This document shows, one piece after another, positions 10,428-22,930 of a DNA stretch of 64,000 nt (within the stretch, counting starts at the first letter, position 1; the number at the start of each line of letters is the position of its first letter). The notes under the pieces are model-generated. The model worked only from the letters and a program-made list of their open reading frames with translations. It ran no database searches and had not been told where the DNA came from. This stretch comes from DSSB01 sp046346845 (lineage in GTDB: Bacteria; UBA10199; DSSB01), in the NCBI GenBank assembly GCA_046346845.1, contig JAXMHH010000001.1, forward strand, positions 496,001 to 560,000, written 5' to 3'. The position numbers and the translations under genes are program-made.

Positions 10428-11729
10428 CTACCTAGCACCCCCGAACACGCGTTGAAAGATGTGATCCACGTGCTTGAGGTGGTGCCTAATGTCGAAAATC
10501 GCATCGATCTCCCGGTCGCTCAGGTGCTTGCGCACCGCCGGCTCGGCCTTCAGCAGCTTGGCGTAGCTCTCCCGCGTCTCCCAAACCCGCATCGCGAGCC
10601 GCTGCACGATCGCATAGGCGTCCTCGCGGCTCAGACCGCCCTCGACCAGTGCCAAAAGCACCTGCTGGCTGTGCACCAGGCCGCCCAGCTTTTCGAGGTT
10701 CTCCCGCATGCGTTTGGGATAGACAACAAGGTTTTCCAGCAGATGGGTCAAGCGGACCAGCATGAAGTCGAGGGTCACGGTGGCGTCGGGGCCGATCACC
10801 CGCTCGACGCTGGAATGGCTGATGTCCCGCTCGTGCCAGAGCGCCTGGTTCTCGAGGGCCGACATGGCGTAGCCCCGGATGAGACGGGCCAGGCCCGAAA
10901 GGTTTTCGGAGAGGATGGGGTTGCGCTTGTGGGGCATCGCCGAGGAGCCCTTCTGCCCGGGCGTAAAGTACTCCTCGGCCTCGAGCACCTCGGTGCGCTG
11001 CAGGTGCCGGATCTCGGTGGCGATCTTGTCGATGGTGCCCGCGATCACGGCCAGGGTCGTGAAATAGAAGGCGTGCCGGTCGCGCTGGACGATCTGCGAA
11101 GAGGCCGGCGCGGGCTTGAGCCCCAATTTCTTCATCACGAATTTTTCGACGGCGGGCGGCGCGTGGGCGAAGGTCCCGACCGCGCCCGAGCATTTCCCGA
11201 AGGAGATCTGCTCGATGGCCAGGGCCAGGCGCTCGCGGTTGCGCTTCATCTCGTCGTACCAAATCGCGAGCTTGAGGCCGAAGGTGATGGGCTCGGCGTG
11301 GATCCCGTGGGAACGGCCCACCTGGACGGTGTCTTTATACTGATGCGCGCGCCGCTTCAGCACCTTGAGCAGGGCGTCGAGGTCCGCTGCCAGGATCTTG
11401 CCCGCGTCGCGCAGCTGCATGGCCAGGCAGGTGTCGAGCACGTCGGAGCTGGTGAGGCCCATGTGCAAAAAGCGCCCGGAGGGCCCGACGAATTCGGCCA
11501 CGCAGGTGACGAAGGCGATGACGTCGTGCTTGGTGATCGCCTCGATCTGGTTGATGCGGGCGATGTCGAAGCGGGCCTTCTTTTGGATGTTCTGCAGGTC
11601 CTTGGCGGGGATCTTTTTGAGTTTTGCCCAAGCCTCGCAGGCGGCCACCTCGATATCCAGCCAGCGCTGAAACTTGGCCTGGGGCTCCCAGATGCGGACC
11701 ATTTGCGGGCGACTGTAGCGTTCGAGCAA
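10428..11729 (-). CDS. purB: adenylosuccinate lyase
   Basis: This 433-residue lyase acts twice in purine synthesis, on SAICAR and adenylosuccinate. The fumarase-superfamily signature GSSAMPHKRNP is present, as is the active-site segment MGLTSSDVLDT. The start is a TTG at 11729: GGAG lies six bases before it and the resulting N-terminus LERYSRPQM matches the usual PurB start. Upstream in-frame sequence is non-coding intergenic DNA shared with the divergent kinase-activator gene. It is the first gene of the purine operon. Confidence 0.95.
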   Translation of the reverse strand: MLERYSRPQMVRIWEPQAKFQRWLDIEVAACEAWAKLKKIPAKDLQNIQKKARFDIARINQIEAITKHDVIAFVTCVAEFVGPSGRFLHMGLTSSDVLDTCLAMQLRDAGKILAADLDALLKVLKRRAHQYKDTVQVGRSHGIHAEPITFGLKLAIWYDEMKRNRERLALAIEQISFGKCSGAVGTFAHAPPAVEKFVMKKLGLKPAPASSQIVQRDRHAFYFTTLAVIAGTIDKIATEIRHLQRTEVLEAEEYFTPGQKGSSAMPHKRNPILSENLSGLARLIRGYAMSALENQALWHERDISHSSVERVIGPDATVTLDFMLVRLTHLLENLVVYPKRMRENLEKLGGLVHSQQVLLALVEGGLSREDAYAIVQRLAMRVWETRESYAKLLKAEPAVRKHLSDREIDAIFDIRHHLKHVDHIFQRVFGGAR

Positions 11730-11788
11730 GGGACACTCCGAAGGGTATTTTCTTGAAAGATCAACGGGTTTGAGCGACGGGGCCTGGG

Positions 11789-11796
11789 ATAGTATA
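11789..11796 (-). promoter_or_regulatory. probable -10 element of the purine operon
   Basis: On the minus strand TATACTAT lies about 60 bp before the purB start in the 156-bp divergent intergenic region. A convincing -35 was not found (TTCTTG lies at about 17-nt spacing). Confidence 0.4.
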
Positions 11797-11863
11797 GGGG
11801 CCGGGACGAGGCAAGAAAAAAGACCGGGTTTTGCCTGTGAATTCTTTCCTTCGTCTTTCGTTC

Positions 11864-11885
11864 GCAAATTTTGCATAATCTGCAA
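11864..11885 (+). promoter_or_regulatory. candidate operator at the kinase/sigma-54 activator start
   Basis: gcaaattttgca (11864-11875) is followed by taatctgcaa, immediately before the ATG. The same 12-mer occurs at 19201-19212, upstream of a sigma-54 promoter. The form attttgcataatctgca (11868-11884) matches 18605-18621 at 15 of 17 positions, upstream of another. It may be the activator's own binding site used for autocontrol; this is a pattern observation only. Confidence 0.4.
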
Positions 11886-16916
<5,031 letters not shown>

Positions 16917-16949
16917 CTACAGCCCCTCGGCCATTGGTTGGGGAAGGAT

Positions 16950-17675
16950 TTACCGAATTTTTCTTTGCGGAACGGCGGAATTATACTGGGCCCGCCACAT
17001 CAAGCAGGTGGGCAGGCCGGCTAGAGTTGAGGGGTCGAGATTGGAAGAAAAAACCATCTCGACCTTGAAGGCATCGGGAGGGACGCAGGCCTCATCCGGA
17101 CAGGGCAGAACTTGGTTCAATTTGTCCTTCGCCGCGGTTTCGGGCAAGAGGGCGACATTAAAGCCGGGCGGATAGGACCCGCTCAACTCCGCGCGAAAAT
17201 GCCCCGTATAATTGAGGATCACGACGGCGGTTTTCTGGACGAAGCCGCCGTAATCTTCCAATTCGACGTCGAGGTAGGTCTTGGCGCCGGGATCGATCCA
17301 ACGCAGCACCCTCCCATTGACCGGTTGTTTCATTCCAGGCGGGGCCACGTAACCCGAAAGGACATAGCCGTAGCGATCGGCCTCCTCCTCGCGGCAGACG
17401 GGGTCTTGCTCGTCAAAATTGACGGAAAAGATGTTCTTTCCGGGGTCGCCCTCGAGGCTGGGTGCGGGAAACCCCCCGCTGAGCGGCTGCGCGGCGGCCA
17501 CCGTACTGGCCTGGCCCTGCCCGACCGGCCCGCCGGCCGAGGCCGAATCCAGGGAGGCGCCTCCGCGGGCGGGCGCGTTGGCGCCGGGCCCCATGCCCGA
17601 GCAGGCCACCAGGGCCATTAGGGCGAAATAGCCGAGCATCATGGAAAACAGCTTTTGGGTGCAATGCGAACGCAT
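16950..17675 (-). CDS. lipoprotein, paralog 1
   Basis: This 241-residue protein has a signal sequence ending in the lipobox LVAC (Cys about residue 25). A low-complexity Gly/Ala/Ser linker of about 60 residues follows, then a beta-rich globular domain. It shares AAAQPL, a following Pro/Gly segment, a Tyr/Gly strand (YVLSGYV versus YKIHGYV) and a late C-P-(DN)-x-A-C-V-P motif with the next gene, so the two are a tandem duplication. The C-P-x-x-A-C-V-P motif probably forms a disulfide. No known family was recognised. It ends 34 bp from the convergent activator gene. Confidence 0.75.
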   Translation of the reverse strand: MRSHCTQKLFSMMLGYFALMALVACSGMGPGANAPARGGASLDSASAGGPVGQGQASTVAAAQPLSGGFPAPSLEGDPGKNIFSVNFDEQDPVCREEEADRYGYVLSGYVAPPGMKQPVNGRVLRWIDPGAKTYLDVELEDYGGFVQKTAVVILNYTGHFRAELSGSYPPGFNVALLPETAAKDKLNQVLPCPDEACVPPDAFKVEMVFSSNLDPSTLAGLPTCLMWRAQYNSAVPQRKIR

Positions 17676-17735
17676 AACTTAATTATATATCGGCCAAAGG
17701 GGATTCGGGAGTTGACTCTAGCCGATGGGATCCCT

Positions 17736-18494
17736 TTATTCCTCCGGGTGATTGCCATCCAAAAGGAATTGTTGGGGCGGATCTAGGGAACCACCTCCGA
17801 CCTCACAGACCCCAACCGGATCGCCGATCCCCGACTTGCCCATGAGCAGGCCGGACGTACTCTTGACGACAACTGGGATCTCGGGATCGGGGACGCAGGC
17901 GGCATTCGGGCAGGAGGTCCAGGGGGTGCTCACGCCCTTGTTGCCTTGCGGCGGCACTAGATAAAAGGCCACCTGATACTCTACCGGCGCCCAGAGCAAG
18001 AACTCAAAATAGCCGAAGCTAAAGACCTTCTGCCCCTCGTCGGTGAAGGTCAGCTTGTAGCTGAGGGGAATCTCCGTATACCGGGATTTTCCCTGATCGA
18101 CCGCCCGGATCGAGCCCATGGAGATGATGTCGACGTAGGGCTCCGGGACCTCATTCGGATTTGAGATCCTCACGTAGCCGTGGATTTTGTATTGGTACAG
18201 GTCTTTCCCGCTGAGCTTGCACAGCGGCTTCACGTAGAGCTTTTCGACGAAGAAGCTGTGCTTGGTGGGATCCGGACCCGGAGCCGGCTGCCCCACCTGG
18301 AGGGGCTGGGCCGCGGCCTGCAGGGACCCTTGCGCCGCGGGCTCGGTGAGCTGGGTCGGGGCATCAAGCGCTCCCCCTCCCCCGCTCGGGCCTTGGTTGG
18401 GGGGCGAGCTGGGGGTCACCCCGGCGCAGGCCATCAAGAGACCGGACCAGACGAGGAAATGGGGCAGGCTTAGGAAATACCGGATGGAACGCAT
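17736..18494 (-). CDS. lipoprotein, paralog 2
   Basis: This 252-residue protein starts at ATG 18494, seven bases after a GAGG; an upstream TTG would add two residues. The lipobox is LMAC near residue 23, followed by a Pro/Gly/Ala linker and a beta-rich domain. The motif CPNAACVPDP parallels CPDEACVPPD of the neighbouring paralog. Predicted to sit in the outer membrane facing the periplasm, or on the surface. It is divergent from the sigma-54-controlled small gene at 18747, and the two share a 250-bp upstream region. Confidence 0.75.
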   Translation of the reverse strand: MRSIRYFLSLPHFLVWSGLLMACAGVTPSSPPNQGPSGGGGALDAPTQLTEPAAQGSLQAAAQPLQVGQPAPGPDPTKHSFFVEKLYVKPLCKLSGKDLYQYKIHGYVRISNPNEVPEPYVDIISMGSIRAVDQGKSRYTEIPLSYKLTFTDEGQKVFSFGYFEFLLWAPVEYQVAFYLVPPQGNKGVSTPWTSCPNAACVPDPEIPVVVKSTSGLLMGKSGIGDPVGVCEVGGGSLDPPQQFLLDGNHPEE

Positions 18495-18600
18495 CGGCAA
18501 ACCTCAAGAAAACAATAAATTCCGGGTTATTCCCGGTCCCCAAATCACCTCTAGATTATCGGAAGGCCTACCCCGAAGTCTTGCTAAAAAAGGCAGTCCC

Positions 18601-18705
18601 AGACATTTTTCATAATTTGCAGTATTGACCTACAAATATTGCATTTTTATATTCCTGATTTTATATATCTTATTGATATCTTTAATATTTTATTTTTCAT
18701 CGGCC
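18601..18705. other. AT-rich upstream region of a sigma-54 promoter
   Basis: About 100 bp is strongly AT-rich against a GC-rich background. It includes atttttcataatttgca (18605-18621), which matches 15 of 17 positions of the sequence at the start of the kinase-activator gene. The placement 85-100 bp before the -24 element is right for an activator site plus a bendable or IHF-binding stretch. Confidence 0.45.
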
Positions 18706-18721
18706 TGGCACAGGCCTTGCT
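18706..18721 (+). promoter_or_regulatory. sigma-54 promoter (-24/-12)
   Basis: TGGCAC (18706-18711), five bases, then TTGCT (18717-18721) match the sigma-54 consensus exactly. Transcription should start near 18732, just before the AAGGAG site of the 82-residue gene. This rules out the upstream ATG at 18639 as a start. Confidence 0.9.
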
Positions 18722-18746
18722 TTTCTATCTTGGCAAGGAGTTGCCC

Positions 18747-18995
18747 ATGGCCACGATGACCGAAAAAATCCAGCAGGTAAAAAAGCTTCTCAGCCTGGTC
18801 CCCAACCAGGCCCGCGCCGTCGAGGCCGAGGGCTCCTACCACAGCGCCGAGCGCCTCATGCAGGAGATCGAGCACAGCATGCTCGCCAACCCCTTCCTGC
18901 AGGAAGAAGACCTGGCGAACCTAGTCCGCTTCACCCGCGGACCGCTCTGGACCATGGCCCGCCGGCACGTCGAGACCCTGCGCCGCTCCGCCTAA
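18747..18995 (+). CDS. 82-residue helical protein under sigma-54 control
   Basis: ATG 18747 follows AAGGAG and lies about 15 nt after the predicted sigma-54 start point. The 82-residue product is charged and predicted helical (MTEKIQQVKKLLSLVPNQAR ... ARRHVETLRRSA), with no signal peptide or membrane segment. No family is recognised. A strong terminator follows at 19064, so it is monocistronic. It shares its promoter type with the genes at 19333 and 30816, pointing to one regulon, probably of the kinase-activator at 11886. Confidence 0.75.
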   Translation: MATMTEKIQQVKKLLSLVPNQARAVEAEGSYHSAERLMQEIEHSMLANPFLQEEDLANLVRFTRGPLWTMARRHVETLRRSA

Positions 18996-19063
18996 TTCGT
19001 TTTTTCCACGTCGTTTTCCCTCAACGTGGCATCCCCGCCGTTAACCCCAAATCACCGGCGGGT

Positions 19064-19098
19064 CCTGGGCCCCTCCCCTCGGGGCCCAGGTCTTTTTT
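19064..19098 (+). terminator. Rho-independent terminator
   Basis: cctgggccc (19064-19072) pairs with gggcccagg (19082-19090) and is followed by tctttttt. It ends the sigma-54-controlled 82-residue gene and isolates it from the next sigma-54 promoter. Confidence 0.93.
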
Positions 19099-19200
19099 AT
19101 TCCGTCGCCCTATCCCGCAAAGCCCAGTACAATCTTTGTTGCCGCCCGAGGAGGCGAATACCGGGGCTTGGCAAAAGCTCTCAAAGCGGAGGCGAGGACT

Positions 19201-19212
19201 GCAAATTTTGCA
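19201..19212 (+). promoter_or_regulatory. candidate upstream activator site
   Basis: gcaaattttgca, identical to 11864-11875 at the start of the kinase-activator gene, lies 62 bp before the -24 element of the next promoter. It is followed by atct, as in the other copy after a short insertion. Confidence 0.4.
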
Positions 19213-19274
19213 ATCTTCCGGACCGCGCCGGGATAGTACCCCTGATTTCATAAGGATTTTTTTCCAAACGACGA

Positions 19275-19290
19275 TGGCACAGGCATTGCT
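19275..19290 (+). promoter_or_regulatory. sigma-54 promoter (-24/-12)
   Basis: TGGCAC (19275-19280), aggca, TTGCT (19286-19290) followed by four T is a full consensus match. It is nearly identical to the promoter at 18706 (aggcc spacer). The predicted start near 19301 lies upstream of the GAGGAGG ribosome site at 19321. Confidence 0.92.
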
Positions 19291-19332
19291 TTTTGTTATT
19301 TGCAGCGGCCTGATGCCGCCGAGGAGGATCGC

Positions 19333-20589
19333 ATGATTCACAAGACGGATAAGACGTTGGAGACGGGCAAGACCCTGGGCACCGGCGGGGAAGACTACGA
19401 AAACTACTACGGCAACGATGCGGCCTACGACTCCGAGGCCTACGGGGATTTCGACTTGGGCGAAGGCGAGGAAGCAGGCGAGCCGGCCGGGCCCATCGAC
19501 TCGAATTCTGTCTACCGCGAGATTGAAGACCTCCGGACCATGGCGAGAGGCCAGGGCGCTAGCTCCGATTGGTTAAAACAACTCGAGGCCAAGAAAACCC
19601 TGGTCATGCAAAGCGCCTCCCTCTCCCCCGAGAAAAGGCAGGAGATCCTGGCCAGCGTCCGCGCGGAGCTGGAGTCGATGCAGGAGGGCCTGGCCGCCGA
19701 CCTCGAGGCAGCCCCGGCGCGCGATGAATTGAAAAAGGAATTGCAGGACCTCCGCAAGGAGCTCGGCTCCGAGACCCTGGACGAGGAGACGAAAAAGTCC
19801 CTGGTGGAGAAGTGCACCGACGCCGAGCAGGCGCTCGCCAAGCACGACGTCGAGGGGGCCTCCGAACTCTACTCCGAGGCCAAGGAAGGATTCGAAGACG
19901 CCAAAACGAGCGCCGCGGAGACGGCGAAGGAGAAGGCGGACGAGCGCAAAGCTTCGGCGAAGGACCTCAAAGACCGCATCGACCATGCCTCGATCCCCGA
20001 TGCCAAGAAGGCGGAATTAAAGAAACGGGTGGAAGACCTGGAAAAATCCTGGGAAGGCCAGGCCGTCGACGATGAAAAGACCAAGGAAGATTTGCAGGCG
20101 ATCGAAAAAGACCTGAAACGGGAGAAAAAAGTGGCCGACCTGCGGCAATCCTTCGCCGGCTTTGCTGCGAAAATCCCCTCCTTCGCCGACTCCAAGCTCA
20201 CCTATGACCTCGCCGAGCAATTCCGCAAAGGCATTGATTCCGGGGATTGGTCGTCCTTCCTGGCCAAACTGAAGGACAAGTCCCTCGACCAAGACAACCT
20301 CTACCACGGGGTCCGTCAGATCGTCGGCACCATGTTCTGGTCGCTAGCGGGAGGAGACGAGCACAAGCTGGAACTCCTGCTGGACCTCATTCCCACCGAC
20401 GTCCGTCAGGCGATGATCGACGTCATCATGCCCAAATACGCGGATAACAATCACTGGTCTTCCAATCCGCAGGAAAGACAGTCCCACGGCTTGTATGGCG
20501 GCGGCAAAGAGACGGCCGGCCGCCTGCAGGAAAGCATGGCGAAGGATGACATCCAGGCGGAACTGGACAGCGAGTCGCCTAGCGCCTAA
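19333..20589 (+). CDS. 418-residue coiled-coil protein under sigma-54 control
   Basis: ATG 19333 follows GAGGAGGATCGC, a strong ribosome site; an upstream in-frame start would begin at the transcription start itself. The product has an acidic Gly/Tyr-rich N-terminus (EDYENYYGNDAAYDSEAYGD) and a long charged coiled coil at about residues 75-270 (repeated KKELQDLRKELG-type heptads). A globular helical C-domain follows at about 270-370 (LYHGVRQIVGTMFWSLAGGD). There is no signal peptide or membrane segment. No known family was recognised. A structural, secreted or assembly protein is plausible. Its end overlaps the convergent tyrS by 11 bp. Confidence 0.8.
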   Translation: MIHKTDKTLETGKTLGTGGEDYENYYGNDAAYDSEAYGDFDLGEGEEAGEPAGPIDSNSVYREIEDLRTMARGQGASSDWLKQLEAKKTLVMQSASLSPEKRQEILASVRAELESMQEGLAADLEAAPARDELKKELQDLRKELGSETLDEETKKSLVEKCTDAEQALAKHDVEGASELYSEAKEGFEDAKTSAAETAKEKADERKASAKDLKDRIDHASIPDAKKAELKKRVEDLEKSWEGQAVDDEKTKEDLQAIEKDLKREKKVADLRQSFAGFAAKIPSFADSKLTYDLAEQFRKGIDSGDWSSFLAKLKDKSLDQDNLYHGVRQIVGTMFWSLAGGDEHKLELLLDLIPTDVRQAMIDVIMPKYADNNHWSSNPQERQSHGLYGGGKETAGRLQESMAKDDIQAELDSESPSA

Positions 20590-21781
20590 GAAAAACCCTG
20601 CGCTCCACGCGCCGCTTCTCGATCTTTCCCTGGAGCAAGATGCCCTTCCCTTGGTCCTTTAGCTCGGCGAAGGGGTCTTTGAGCACCTCGCCGTCGACGT
20701 GGATGCTTCCGCCCTTGATCTTGGCCTTGGCCTCGTTGCCGGTGGCGGCGAAGCCGGCCTCCTTCACCGCGTGGTAGGCAACAATGACATTTTTGTCGGT
20801 ACGGACCGTGACATCCTCGATCGCCTCGACTTGACGCTGGGAAAAGGACTTTTCGAAGTGAGCGGCCGCCGCCTCTGCAGCCGAGGACGAATGAAGATAC
20901 CCGATGATCTCCTTCGCCAGGCCGACCTTGACGGCCTTGGGATGCAATTTCCCGGAGGCGACCTCCTGTTGCATGCGCTGGATCTCTTCCAAGCTGCGGT
21001 CGGTGAGCAATTCGAAGTAGCGCCACATCAGGGCGTCGGAAACCGACATCATCTTGCCGAACATCGCGTCGGCGTCCTCGGTGACTCCGATGTAATTCCC
21101 CTTCGACTTGCTCATCTTATCGACGCCGTCGAGGCCCTCGAGCAGCGGGAGGGTCATCACGACCTGGGGCTCCTGCCCTTCCTCGTGCTGCAGATGCCGC
21201 CCCATCAATAAGTTGAACTTCTGATCGGTGCCGCCCAGCTCGACGTCGGCCTTCATCGCCACCGAATCCCAGCCCTGCAGGAGCGGATAGAGAAACTCGT
21301 GGATCGCCAGGGGATGGCCGGACTTGTAGCGCTTTTCGAAGTCGTTGCGCTCCAGCATGCGCGCCACGGTATAGCGGCTGGCGAGCCGGATCATCCCGCG
21401 ACCGTCCAATTTATCGAGCCAGGAGGAATTGAACAGGACCTCGGTCTGCTTGGGATCCAAGACGCGAAACACCTGGTCTTTGTAAGTCTGGACGTTCCGC
21501 TCGATCTCCTCTCGAGTCAAGGGTGGGCGGGTCTCGTTGCGGCCGCTGGGGTCTCCGATCGCGGCGGTGTAGTCCCCGATTAAAAAGCAGACCTGATGCC
21601 CGAGGTCCTGAAAGGCCTTCAGCTTTCGGAGCAGGACTAGGTGTCCAAAGTGCAGGTCGGGGGCGGTGGGGTCGAAACCGGCCTTGATGCGCAGGGGTTT
21701 CCCGCGGGTCAATTTATTGGCGAGTTCCCCTTCCGAGATAATTTCGACGGTGCCTTTTTTGAGCAAATCCAGAGCGGCCAT
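20579..21781 (-). CDS. tyrS: tyrosyl-tRNA synthetase
   Basis: This 400-residue class I synthetase has the HIGH-equivalent HFGH in TAPDLHFGHL near residue 44 and the KMSKS loop as KMSKSKGNY near 233. The tyrosine-binding region WDSVAMKADVELGGTDQKFN is clear. A C-terminal S4 RNA-binding domain is present (GSIHVDGEVLKDPFAELKDQG). The length and HFGH motif fit the TyrZ-like/long bacterial branch. It is monocistronic, overlapping the convergent coiled-coil gene at its end. Confidence 0.96.
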   Translation of the reverse strand: MAALDLLKKGTVEIISEGELANKLTRGKPLRIKAGFDPTAPDLHFGHLVLLRKLKAFQDLGHQVCFLIGDYTAAIGDPSGRNETRPPLTREEIERNVQTYKDQVFRVLDPKQTEVLFNSSWLDKLDGRGMIRLASRYTVARMLERNDFEKRYKSGHPLAIHEFLYPLLQGWDSVAMKADVELGGTDQKFNLLMGRHLQHEEGQEPQVVMTLPLLEGLDGVDKMSKSKGNYIGVTEDADAMFGKMMSVSDALMWRYFELLTDRSLEEIQRMQQEVASGKLHPKAVKVGLAKEIIGYLHSSSAAEAAAAHFEKSFSQRQVEAIEDVTVRTDKNVIVAYHAVKEAGFAATGNEAKAKIKGGSIHVDGEVLKDPFAELKDQGKGILLQGKIEKRRVERRVFLRR

Positions 21782-21867
21782 AAAGATTTAGCAGACCATA
21801 GAGAAGCCCGGTAGCGCTGTCAATCGAAGCAAAATCCAAAAATTATCAGGAAGGTGTTCAAGGCACC

Positions 21868-22013
21868 CCGGGTGAAAAGGAGATCCCCCCTGGAGCGGGT
21901 TTCGAAAAGGCGAACCCCTTTTAGCCTGTGATAATTTCGCCCTTTCGACCTTTCCCTGGGGCGGCTTGAGCCCCAGGGAAAAGAGCTCCAGGGGAGATCC
22001 CTTCTTCACCCGG
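21868..22013. repeat. three-way-junction intergenic element, copy A
   Basis: An outer imperfect inverted repeat (21868-21896 with about 21986-22013) encloses two hairpins. One is built on tttcgaaaaggcgaa and ttcgccctttcgac. The other is a perfect stem, ttccctggggc-ggctt-gccccagggaa, with one extra loop base. The second hairpin and its flank (cctggggcggcttgagcccc) are identical in the copy at 52042. It occupies most of the gap between tyrS and ymdB; no gene is seen in this 306-bp gap. Confidence 0.8.
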
Positions 22014-22087
22014 CCTGCGGCAAACGAGGCAAGAACACCCACCCCGGGAAGCCGAAACCCCGCGACAAGCAACCAAAGCCAACAAGT

Positions 22088-22867
22088 TTAAAGACGAATC
22101 TGCACCCGCTCGATCTTGCGCGCCAATCCCGTCGACTCCTCGATCTCCACCAGGGCGGCGCAAAACCGGACATCCCCGTCGGCGGGCTCGAAGCGCGACT
22201 TGATCCCCATCTGGAACTTGCGCAGGACATTGTCGATCTTCATCCCGATCACGGAACGATACGGCCCCGTCATCCCGGCGTCGGTCAAAAAGGCGGTGCC
22301 GCGCGGCAGGATCTCCTCATCGGCGGTCTGGACATGGGTGTGCGAACCGATGACGGCCGCGACGCGCCCGTCCAGATGCCAGCCCATGGCGCGGCTCTCG
22401 CTGGTGGTCTCGGCGTGCATGTCGACGAAGATCACGTCGGCCTTGCCCTTCAGCTCGGCCAGGACCCGATCGGCGGCCGCGAAAGGGCAGTCGGCGGGTT
22501 CCATGTTGATGCGCCCGATCAGGTTGACCACGGCCAATTGCACCCCCGCATAGACCTCCGCCACCACGTAGCCCCGCCCCGGCGAGGCAGCGCTGTAGTT
22601 GGCCGGCCGCAGGAGCTTGGGCTGGCGGCGGAAATAATCGTGGACCTCGTGTTGGTCGAAGGCGTGGTTGCCGGTGGTGATGACGTCGATGCCGGCGGCG
22701 TAGAGCTGCTCGGCGGTCTTTTGGGTGATGCCCTTGCCATGAGCGACGTTTTCGCCGTTGCCCACGACGAAGTCGATCTTGCGGTCGCGGCGCAGGCCCG
22801 GCAGCAGATCCGCGACGGCCTTGCGCCCGGGCTCGCCAAAGATATCTCCAATGAAGAGTAGGTTCAT
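22088..22867 (-). CDS. ymdB: YmdB-family (TIGR00282) metallophosphoesterase
   Basis: This 259-residue calcineurin-like phosphoesterase has metal-binding motifs in order: FIGDIFGEPG, GNGENVAHGKG, TTGNHAFDQHEV, VDMHAETTSE and IGSHTHVQTAD. Characterised members hydrolyse 2',3'-cyclic nucleotides. ATG 22867 (MNLLFIGDIFG) is used because the family begins here. It lies directly after rny, as in many bacteria, and may act with RNase Y in RNA decay control. Confidence 0.93.
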   Translation of the reverse strand: MNLLFIGDIFGEPGRKAVADLLPGLRRDRKIDFVVGNGENVAHGKGITQKTAEQLYAAGIDVITTGNHAFDQHEVHDYFRRQPKLLRPANYSAASPGRGYVVAEVYAGVQLAVVNLIGRINMEPADCPFAAADRVLAELKGKADVIFVDMHAETTSESRAMGWHLDGRVAAVIGSHTHVQTADEEILPRGTAFLTDAGMTGPYRSVIGMKIDNVLRKFQMGIKSRFEPADGDVRFCAALVEIEESTGLARKIERVQIRL

Positions 22868-22930
22868 AGCGGTTTGACACCACGCCGCGGGCAAAACTGC
22901 AACGATAATCAGGCAACTTCGGAATTTCCC

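Noticed and set aside
18639..18746. Upstream ATG extension of the 82-residue protein (hydrophobic N-terminus)
   Set aside because: It starts before the sigma-54 promoter and would not be in the transcript; the hydrophobic stretch comes from AT-rich promoter DNA.
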